A stretch of DNA of 6,792 bases from contig JAOZLM010000083.1 of the NCBI GenBank assembly GCA_029934815.1, positions 2,120 through 8,911 on the forward strand. The letters run 5' to 3'. The position numbers and the translations under genes are program-made. Position 1 is the stretch's first letter. Each line of letters opens with the position of its first letter. Shown in pieces: positions 1 through 5,945 of this stretch. The notes beneath the pieces are model-generated. The model worked only from the letters and a program-made list of their open reading frames with translations. It searched no databases and was not told where the DNA came from. The stretch is from Desulfocapsa sp. GTDB taxonomy: Bacteria > Desulfobacterota > Desulfobulbia > Desulfobulbales > Desulfocapsaceae.

Positions 1-330
1 GCAGCAGGCCCCGCCGCAGGAGTAGGTGGTGCCGGAGGAATTGCATCATTTATCCCCCTTATCCTTATCTTTGGCGTTTTCTACTTTATGCTTATCAGAC
101 CACAGCAGAAGCAGGCCAAACTCAAGCAGCAGTTTTTAAATGAGATGAAAAACGGCAATAAGGTTGTTACTTCCGGTGGTATCCACGGAACCATCACCGG
201 ACTGACCGACACCGTTGTCACCCTTGAAATTGCTGAAAAAATACGCATTAAAGTATCACGTAATTCAATCAGTGGCCCCATCAACAAAGATGGTTCTGTA
301 CCTGTAATAGAGAAAAAAGCAGGCGGTTGA
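1..330 (+). CDS. yajC: YajC, Sec translocon accessory subunit (5' end cut off by the window)
   Basis: YajC is a small inner-membrane protein that associates with SecDF and the SecYEG protein-export channel. Reading frame 1 is open from the first base to a TGA at 328-330, giving 109 residues. It starts with a Gly/Ala-rich stretch, then one hydrophobic helix (roughly visible residues 17-30, FIPLILIFGVFYF), then the family signature LIRPQQKQAK directly after the helix. The cytoplasmic part follows, with the conserved GNKVVTSGGIHG segment and a short beta-rich tail ending in KKAGG. The usual family length is about 100-120 residues, so only a few N-terminal residues are missing; the ATG at 88 lies after the helix and is internal. 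In many bacteria yajC is followed by secD and secF. Here it is followed by a terminator and a convergent operon. The identification is secure. Confidence 0.96.
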   Translation, partial: AAGPAAGVGGAGGIASFIPLILIFGVFYFMLIRPQQKQAKLKQQFLNEMKNGNKVVTSGGIHGTITGLTDTVVTLEIAEKIRIKVSRNSISGPINKDGSVPVIEKKAGG

Positions 331-376
331 GGAATCGGCGGCAATTGCTAATACTCTACAGGTTGTAGAAATTTAG

Positions 377-410
377 GGCAGGACTTCCTTTTGGGGGTAC
401 TGCCTTTTTT
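377..410 (+). terminator. Intrinsic terminator of yajC
   Basis: A hairpin starts 47 nt after the yajC stop. The outer stem GGCAG (377-381) pairs with CTGCC (400-404); after one G/A mismatch (382/399), 383-388 pair with 393-398, including two G-U pairs, around a TTTT loop (389-392). Six T's follow at 405-410. The G-U pairs exist only in the plus-strand RNA; on the minus strand they become A/C mismatches and the sequence after the stem (CTAAATTTC) is a poor U-tract. The element is therefore built to stop yajC transcription and would be a weaker stop for the opposing operon. Confidence 0.85.
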
Positions 411-1434
411 ATTGTTCTTTTTTCTGAGCAGTTCTCAGTAATTTTGAAAAATCCTGTTCGCCAAGGAGTTGCATACGCAAATCCACCCGGCTTTGCTTCC
501 TCAGCTCAGCAAAAGGCAGCTGCTGGCTCACCAGCCCTTTTTCATACAAAAGTTCATCAAGATGGCCACTGACTACGATTCGCCAGTCCAAAGGTGGAGG
601 ATCATCAGGATTAATTGCTTCCGTGTGCAAAAAAATAGCTGTGGTACAGTTGCGTGTCAGTGCGTTATAAAATTCAGGAGTCGCAACCAGGCTGTTCATC
701 TCCTCGATATAAGCTTCCAGCAAAGCACGTGTCTTCTCTTTAGAAACCAGCAGCCGGTACAGATATACCCGTTCTTTTCTGAAATTCGTTCGTAAACGGA
801 TAAGGTCTTTTTCATCCGCCGCCACATAACTCAGTTCAAACTGTTTGAAAAATCCTTTTACTGCTGAATATTCCTGATGAATATCTTTTCTGGTTTCAAT
901 GGAGATTGCCAGATGCTGATCTTCACCAAAATCCCAGCTCATAATTACATGGGCGATATGATCAGATGCCCAGTAAGAGAGAAACAGATCCAAACCTTCA
1001 ATCTTATCCAGATTATATTTTCTTGATTCCCACTGGTCGTTCCCCTGCCACTCTTCTGTTGTTTTGTCTTTTTGATTATATTTAAAATCCCGGACATTGT
1101 GCAGAAGCAGTGTATCCCCCTGAATTTCACCGTGGGGTATACGAGCCACATCAGCAGCCCACTCTTTATCGTTTGTTGCTTGCAGTGTCTGCCACCAAAA
1201 GAAAAAAACTGCCAGACAGACAAGACAAAGAACCAGAGCTTTGTAAAACCCGCGAAAAAACCAGAAGCATGCAGGCAATAAAAGTACAAATCCAAAAGCC
1301 AGATAAGCACGCAACCATTCGTTAACAGGAAGGGCATAAAAGAGCGCCATGCTACACCATGCCCACACCAGCAGCAGACAAAGAAGCACTCCCCCTCTAA
1401 GTATTGTGCACCCAATCCCGGGCTTATTTCGCAT
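409..1434 (-). CDS. Membrane protein with DUF4105 (Lnb N-terminal-like) periplasmic domain
   Basis: The product has 341 residues from the ATG at 1434. Three hydrophobic segments (about 9-35, 43-60 and 66-84) precede a soluble domain of about 250 residues. The positive-inside rule (basic N-terminus, basic loop RGFYK between helices 2 and 3) puts this domain in the periplasm. It matches the DUF4105 pattern: HNVRDFKY (112-119), LDLFLSYWAS, IAHVIMSWDFG (160-170), AISIETRK (176-183), YSAVKGFFKQFEL, LIRLRTNFRKE, PEFYNALTRNCTT (253-265), DWRI, and LPFAELR near the end. The biochemical role of the family is not settled to my knowledge. His162, Glu180 and Cys263 fall in the conserved blocks and could be catalytic (inference). 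It is the last gene of the minus-strand cluster and overlaps the end of the AsmA-like gene by 11 nt. An ATG at 1440 would add two residues but has AGG directly against it; the ATG at 1434 has AGGA five bases upstream and is preferred. Confidence 0.88.
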   Translation of the reverse strand: MRNKPGIGCTILRGGVLLCLLLVWAWCSMALFYALPVNEWLRAYLAFGFVLLLPACFWFFRGFYKALVLCLVCLAVFFFWWQTLQATNDKEWAADVARIPHGEIQGDTLLLHNVRDFKYNQKDKTTEEWQGNDQWESRKYNLDKIEGLDLFLSYWASDHIAHVIMSWDFGEDQHLAISIETRKDIHQEYSAVKGFFKQFELSYVAADEKDLIRLRTNFRKERVYLYRLLVSKEKTRALLEAYIEEMNSLVATPEFYNALTRNCTTAIFLHTEAINPDDPPPLDWRIVVSGHLDELLYEKGLVSQQLPFAELRKQSRVDLRMQLLGEQDFSKLLRTAQKKEQ

Positions 1435-4400
1435 GTTCATCCTGTTCTGTACTCACATCGGGCTGTACTTCGTCAGCACTTTCAAAAAGAGGTGAGACAA
1501 TATGTGCAGGCAAAGCAAGTGTTCTGTAAAGTATCGAAAAAGGCATCGTCGCGACCTCCTTGAATGCCTTGTGTTCAACCCTGGGATCTGCCAGATCACC
1601 CGATACCTTTACTGCAATGGAAGGATGCTTCTCTTCACCCGCCAGGATATACCCAACCAGTGGAATTTTACGCATATTTTTCTTTGACTGCGTGATAAGA
1701 TTCATATTCATCTCAATTTTTTTCTCCGGAAAATCAACCACTCCCTTTCCGGTTATGCTCAATTCCGGCGAATCAAGATCCATGGAATCAATTGTTGCAA
1801 GCCCACCCACCACCTTCATGCCCACAACAGCAGTAGTGACATGCAAACCGCTACTGCTGTACCTTGGCAGACTGAAAGTGATAAGGGCAGGAATGGTATT
1901 CACAAATGCCAGAATATTATTCAGTGTTTTAAAATCTTCCAGTACTGTGTCCTTCACCTCGATTAGTACGGAAAAGTCAGCATATTCCCCTTGAACAGCA
2001 ACAGCCATTTCTCCATTACGGACTCTTGCATCAGGGCTCAATGCATTCATAAATGTATCGTTCAGTTCATCACCCTGCAAAGAAAACTCCTCTCCTTCCA
2101 TGGCAATCACTATTTTCCCGGGGCCTGAGAGCAGTTCTATATCAATTTTGTTATTTATCGAACTAAGTGTTAAAGTTTCTGCAATTACCTGACTATCAGG
2201 GGAAAGATAGAGACCGGAATCTGTTGCAGTAAGAGTAGTTGTGATACTGTTTTTTTTCTCTTTTTGATCGGCTCGAGGCTCAATACACTCTTTGAAGAAT
2301 TTTGAAATTGCAGGAACATTATACGAAATCTGTTCAGAATTGATTTCTAGAGTATCTTTATAAGCAAGGCTTACTTTTCCATTGATATCAAGCCGCAAGT
2401 TTCCATCTTCCACAGTTCCCGATATCCGGTATTGTTCGATGGGGGTATTATTATGGACAAGAATGGGATAATGCCAGGGGATATCGGCCTGAAAAAGATA
2501 GGGTGCTCCATCATCTGCTGAGCTTACTGTCACCTCTCCGCTGTCGACCCTAAACTGTTGCAGCAAAGGTGAACGATCGTGAACGCTTTTCAGATCACTC
2601 ACATAAGCCGACCACTGCTTATTCTCACCTGTCGTCACTTGCAGACCAAGCTCCGGCACTGTTATCTGTAAATGCTGACCGGCACCGTCAAGCTGAAGAG
2701 TAAAAGCTTCAGGAGTAAGCAAACGCTCCAATCCTTTCGTTCCCAGAAGAGGATCTGTAATGGAGTATTCTCCTTTTTGGAGAACAGTATTATACGAGCC
2801 GTTGATTCCGCCCTCAAAGAAATTTCCATACGTTAGTTTGTCACTTGTAACGGAAAGAATATCTTTACGGAAAATACCGTTGGAATTGTGTAATTCCAAC
2901 GGCACATTTGCAAGAAGCCATTGTGACTGTGAGCTATGCTCAATTGTCAACCCATCATTATATGATATCCGAATCGGTGTATCACCACTTTTTAAAAGCA
3001 TCCCCTTGAGACTGAATTCCTGTAAAACACCGTGTAAGTCAATCTGTTTCTTTTTACCAGCAAAGGCTCCGGCAAGTTCTGCCCGAATAACCATTCCATG
3101 GGCACTGTTTCTCGCAGACAGCCGGGTTGGCGACAAAACTCCTGAGTAATCGTCAAAGACAAATGGTGTCGTAAAAGATCCCAGATGCAAAGACATAGCA
3201 TTCCATTTCCAGAAAGACTCGCCAGCATCCACGCTCATACCTTCCGGTCTGATCTGATATTGCAGTTTTGGATGTACAGTTGATGTATCGAGTGTTAACG
3301 CCGAATCACCCACTGGTACAACAAGGTGATGCAATACAAAATCAAGATCACCTTTCTTACTGCCGGCATCAAAAAAGCCACTTATCCCGGCACGCAGGGT
3401 TTTTCCGTAGGCAATATCCAATTTATCAATAGTAATATGGCTATTATTCAGGTTTATCTTTGCGTTTTCAACGGCGTAAGGAGTCTTGTCGTATTGGACA
3501 ACACCTTTATCAATCAGAAAGCTACCCGTTGTAATAATTTCCTCATTATTCAGATTGATAGCAAGGGTCAGATCCGTTTTTGTCTTCCCTTCCGTTTGCA
3601 GGAATGGGAGTGGAATATTGTAATATTCCAGCAGATTCATAATATCCGCATTGGCAACTGCATTGGTGAGGATATAAGCCGTGAGTAGTATATTATCAAA
3701 ATCATTAAAGTTGATATCCAGCCAGGAATCTTCAGTATCCTGACCGTAGAAAGTGGAATTATGTGGGACAATACCAAGAACACCCTGTCTGAAAGTGACA
3801 TCGGTATAATTTGCTTTGATGGCTTCAAGCCCCGGTGCAAAGGTGTACTGGCAGTCTTCAACTCTCACCTCGGCATAAAAGCTTTCAAGGAGATGCAGCG
3901 GGTTATCCCACGGGAAATTTCCTTTTAGAGTTTTCAACTCATAACGGCTGCCTGTAAGATATTCGGTGATCCAGCGCTGAATATTTTGAGTGAGGCCAAA
4001 GAGATCAACAAAGGGTGTAATTGTGGTTATTTTCCCGTTTTCTTTTCCCTCGAAAGAGAGCTGTTGCTGATCTGCTGAGAAATCCAGGCTCACAGGCAAG
4101 GAATCCGCAAGGGTAGCAGTTAATTTCCCATGGGCTGTTTTCGCGGCCAGATCGACACGTATTGCACCGGTAGCCCGGGACTGGAACTGTTCACTGCTTA
4201 AGTCTTTTATTGTTACAAGTAACTCACCGCCATCCACTTTAAGGAGTGTATGGACATCAGCATAAGCTGAGGTGAGATTAAAATTCCCCACTGAGGATGT
4301 ATACAGAAAATCAGCCTGAATATCTCCTGCTGTAATTTCCTGTACAGAAATCTTTGCAAACAACCGATCCACCCACTGCAAAAGAGGGATTATTTTTTCA

Positions 4401-4627
4401 ACGCCACTTAAATCAAGGGGTTTTTTTTCATTTATATCTTTTGTTGCATTCAGTGATACGTGTTCAATCTGCAGCTCAAGTTTATTGTGCCACTTGAGGC
4501 TGATATTTGTGAGTGTGGCGGGAGTTGTTTCCAGATTGTCTATGTGAATGCCTTTTTTAAGCAGCAGTCCGCACGTAAGTACCGACAAGATAAAACAGGC
4601 TATAAGGATCATCACCAGGCGTTTCAT
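1424..4627 (-). CDS. AsmA-like / YhdP-type large envelope bridge protein
   Basis: The product has 1067 residues. A short basic N-terminus (MKR) and one hydrophobic helix (about 4-24) anchor it in the inner membrane; the rest is periplasmic and almost entirely short alternating beta-strand segments, as in AsmA/TamB/YhdP proteins, which form long lipid-conducting grooves. Around 340-420 a repeated-strand region (TEGKTKTDLTLAINL, then GSFLIDKGVVQYD, then LRAGISGFFDAG) resembles the DUF3971 part of YhdP. The C-terminal portion (about 860-1025) looks like the AsmA-like C-terminal domain: NGEMAVAVQGEYADF, NILAFVNTIPALITFSLP, ITGKGVVDFPEKKIEM, RKIPLVGYILAGEEK and VSGDLADPRV. E. coli YhdP is about 1266 residues, so this is somewhat shorter but apparently complete. 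E. coli YhdP, TamB and YdbH are implicated in phospholipid movement to the outer membrane; a similar role here is inferred. The ATG follows the stop of the upstream hydrolase gene after 2 nt, with GAG five bases upstream of it. Which AsmA subfamily it belongs to is not certain. Confidence 0.85.
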   Translation of the reverse strand: MKRLVMILIACFILSVLTCGLLLKKGIHIDNLETTPATLTNISLKWHNKLELQIEHVSLNATKDINEKKPLDLSGVEKIIPLLQWVDRLFAKISVQEITAGDIQADFLYTSSVGNFNLTSAYADVHTLLKVDGGELLVTIKDLSSEQFQSRATGAIRVDLAAKTAHGKLTATLADSLPVSLDFSADQQQLSFEGKENGKITTITPFVDLFGLTQNIQRWITEYLTGSRYELKTLKGNFPWDNPLHLLESFYAEVRVEDCQYTFAPGLEAIKANYTDVTFRQGVLGIVPHNSTFYGQDTEDSWLDINFNDFDNILLTAYILTNAVANADIMNLLEYYNIPLPFLQTEGKTKTDLTLAINLNNEEIITTGSFLIDKGVVQYDKTPYAVENAKINLNNSHITIDKLDIAYGKTLRAGISGFFDAGSKKGDLDFVLHHLVVPVGDSALTLDTSTVHPKLQYQIRPEGMSVDAGESFWKWNAMSLHLGSFTTPFVFDDYSGVLSPTRLSARNSAHGMVIRAELAGAFAGKKKQIDLHGVLQEFSLKGMLLKSGDTPIRISYNDGLTIEHSSQSQWLLANVPLELHNSNGIFRKDILSVTSDKLTYGNFFEGGINGSYNTVLQKGEYSITDPLLGTKGLERLLTPEAFTLQLDGAGQHLQITVPELGLQVTTGENKQWSAYVSDLKSVHDRSPLLQQFRVDSGEVTVSSADDGAPYLFQADIPWHYPILVHNNTPIEQYRISGTVEDGNLRLDINGKVSLAYKDTLEINSEQISYNVPAISKFFKECIEPRADQKEKKNSITTTLTATDSGLYLSPDSQVIAETLTLSSINNKIDIELLSGPGKIVIAMEGEEFSLQGDELNDTFMNALSPDARVRNGEMAVAVQGEYADFSVLIEVKDTVLEDFKTLNNILAFVNTIPALITFSLPRYSSSGLHVTTAVVGMKVVGGLATIDSMDLDSPELSITGKGVVDFPEKKIEMNMNLITQSKKNMRKIPLVGYILAGEEKHPSIAVKVSGDLADPRVEHKAFKEVATMPFSILYRTLALPAHIVSPLFESADEVQPDVSTEQDEHAK
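1440..1443 (-). promoter_or_regulatory. Ribosome binding site that decides the DUF4105 gene start
   Basis: AGGA on the minus strand (1443 to 1440) lies five bases before the ATG at 1434-1432, a normal spacing. The alternative ATG at 1440-1438 begins inside this AGGA and has no separate Shine-Dalgarno at usable distance. The site lies inside the last codons of the upstream AsmA-like gene, which suggests translational coupling. Confidence 0.6.
1827..1860. repeat. Perfect 10-bp inverted repeat inside the AsmA-like gene
   Basis: ACAGCAGTAG at 1827-1836 is the exact reverse complement of CTACTGCTGT at 1851-1860, with a 14-nt loop. It lies in the part coding for the C-terminal AsmA-like domain. 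Whether it folds or matters in the mRNA is unknown. Confidence 0.6.
2877..2902. repeat. Perfect 11-bp inverted repeat (hairpin) inside the AsmA-like gene
   Basis: CCGTTGGAATT at 2877-2887 is the exact reverse complement of AATTCCAACGG at 2892-2902, with a 4-nt loop (GTGT on plus, ACAC in the mRNA). In the mRNA the stem is followed by TATTTTCC, which is a broken U-run. The coding meaning (LELHNSNGI, residues 577-585) is kept in frame through the hairpin. It is the strongest potential secondary structure seen in the minus-strand genes. Confidence 0.7.
3611..3630. repeat. 9-bp inverted repeat with minimal loop inside the AsmA-like gene
   Basis: TGGAATATT at 3611-3619 is the exact reverse complement of AATATTCCA at 3622-3630, separated by two bases, so the site is an almost perfect 20-bp palindrome. 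It codes for LEYYNIPL (about residues 333-340). An AT-rich palindrome of this shape could be a protein-binding site or chance; the sequence does not decide. Confidence 0.6.
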
Positions 4628-4629
4628 TA

Positions 4630-5934
4630 TTACTCTTTTGTCTCAGTTTGCAATCGTAAGACTCGTTCTTTCTGCTTTTGCATAAGAGAAGGAATAACTT
4701 CAAGATAATCATCCGGAAAATAAAACATATCGACTCCTGATTTACTAATTCCACCGACAAGACCACGCTCTTCAGGGCTGGCATTAAAAAATAACAGCAT
4801 CAACAGATCGGTGCTTACCCAGGTATTGCTGTACCAGAAATCATGTCCACCTCCGACATTTAAAGCCCTGGAGCCACCAACATCAATCACATCCAGATCA
4901 GGAGTAGCCATTGCTGCAAGTATTTTTTGCATCTCTGTGTCATCCAGTTCACTGGCATCCGGCCTGCCCAAACTTGACATACCGTTTTGCATTGCAGCAA
5001 GCAGCAGAATTCTGTCATTTCCGTTGAGAGCAATGGTTGTCCGGTCAACAATATCTCTAAACTTCAGATAACGCTCCACAAAGGCTTTAAAAGCAGTATC
5101 AGGAGCAGCAAAGTAAACTTCTCCTATACGAAGGCGCTTTTTCAGTTCCATTGAAGAAAGGTCGGGATACTGATCGTGCACATAAGCAAGGCCCGGTGCT
5201 ACAACCTGAGCTCCCGCACTGTAGGCAATAATATTAATATGCTCTGCTTTTGTATGCAGGGAAAGGATCTCCAGCAAATGAGCAAAAGCAGGGATGGTCT
5301 TTTTAGCATGCAGTACATCAACCTTATATTTGAATAAGTTTTCTGCAGATGGCCATGAAAAAGTAAGAACAAGTGCATTGTGACCGGTATAATGAAAGAG
5401 TTGTGCCCCTTGAGCAGTTGCACGGTAAAAATTAGAATTCGCACCGTGTACATAAACGGTTATCTCTTTTATAAAACTGTGATCCAGCGCTGCATTCACT
5501 TCATGAAAAAATCCCTTTGCCTTGTCAGAAACCTTTAGCAAGTCATCATCCTTGTGATACATGGCCATGGGTTTTACAAACTGCTGGGTGAGAAGGAGAT
5601 CTTTTTTCCGCTCACTGCTTAATGACTCACCGTAGAGCTCATTCCAGCTCATGCCATCTTCACCAACACTGTGAATCTGATAGCCAAGCTCAAGTGTATC
5701 AGAAGGAAATATGGTGTACCCGGTAGAATCATTAATCTTATCGAATGGGATTCGATTGGTAGCATACAGGGTGTAGAGCAGATTCTCGTCAATATTTTCT
5801 TCAGAAAGCAGAAAGAACTGACTGTTACTGACTATACCCACAGGTGCCGGCATAAGATACACTTTGGGCTGGCAGCCAGACAAAAAAGGCAGCAGGAGCA
5901 ACAGCAGAAAAGCTTTAAAGGGAAAACGTTTCAT
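4630..5934 (-). CDS. DUF900-type alpha/beta-hydrolase lipoprotein
   Basis: The product has 434 residues. The signal peptide has a basic start (MKRFPFK), a Leu-rich core and the lipobox LSGC, so Cys21 should be lipidated; Gln at +2 favours the outer membrane under the enteric Lol rule. The hydrolase core starts near residue 157: YVHGANSNF (161-169, oxyanion-type HG), FSWPS (192-196), INIIAYSAG (233-241) with Ser239 as the likely nucleophile, VYFAAPDTAFKAF (273-285) and GGGHDFWYSN (361-370). This is the DUF900 motif order. Asp279 and His364 are the best candidates for acid and base, but that is inferred from position. The nucleophile elbow reads A-Y-S-A-G rather than G-x-S-x-G. Residues 22-156 form an N-terminal region I do not recognise beyond YTLYATNR, which is common at the start of DUF900 domains. 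The substrate is unknown. It starts 11 nt after the upstream hydrolase gene; AGGG, overlapping that gene's TAG stop, can serve as its ribosome binding site at a rather long spacing. Confidence 0.85.
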   Translation of the reverse strand: MKRFPFKAFLLLLLLPFLSGCQPKVYLMPAPVGIVSNSQFFLLSEENIDENLLYTLYATNRIPFDKINDSTGYTIFPSDTLELGYQIHSVGEDGMSWNELYGESLSSERKKDLLLTQQFVKPMAMYHKDDDLLKVSDKAKGFFHEVNAALDHSFIKEITVYVHGANSNFYRATAQGAQLFHYTGHNALVLTFSWPSAENLFKYKVDVLHAKKTIPAFAHLLEILSLHTKAEHINIIAYSAGAQVVAPGLAYVHDQYPDLSSMELKKRLRIGEVYFAAPDTAFKAFVERYLKFRDIVDRTTIALNGNDRILLLAAMQNGMSSLGRPDASELDDTEMQKILAAMATPDLDVIDVGGSRALNVGGGHDFWYSNTWVSTDLLMLLFFNASPEERGLVGGISKSGVDMFYFPDDYLEVIPSLMQKQKERVLRLQTETKE

Positions 5935-5945
5935 AAAAAACAGCC

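Noticed and set aside
81..344. Open frame on the minus strand across yajC
   Set aside because: It is antisense to a strongly conserved gene, has no recognisable motif and no ribosome binding context; a shadow frame.
355..369. Small hairpin TCTACA-GGT-TGTAGA between the yajC stop and its terminator
   Set aside because: Six-bp stem with a 3-nt loop and no T-run after it on either strand; too weak to annotate as a functional site.
377..411. The yajC hairpin as an equally good terminator for the minus-strand operon
   Set aside because: In the minus-strand RNA two G-U pairs become A/C mismatches and no U-run follows the stem; it may be partly effective at most.
469..795. Plus-strand open frame opposite the DUF4105 gene, and similar ones at 1560-1994, 2760-3149, 3326-3688 and 5671-6060
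   Set aside because: All lie opposite genes with clear family motifs, have low-complexity or unlikely protein composition and no membrane or domain signature of their own.
945..1415. Minus-strand 156-codon frame overlapping the DUF4105 gene in another frame
   Set aside because: The Cys/Trp/Phe-rich product is the out-of-frame reading of the transmembrane region; the DUF4105 frame has the conserved blocks.
2870..2902. The 11-bp hairpin followed by TATTTT as a true intrinsic terminator
   Set aside because: The T-run is interrupted and the reading frame continues intact for about 480 more codons into a conserved C-terminal domain, so complete termination there is unlikely.
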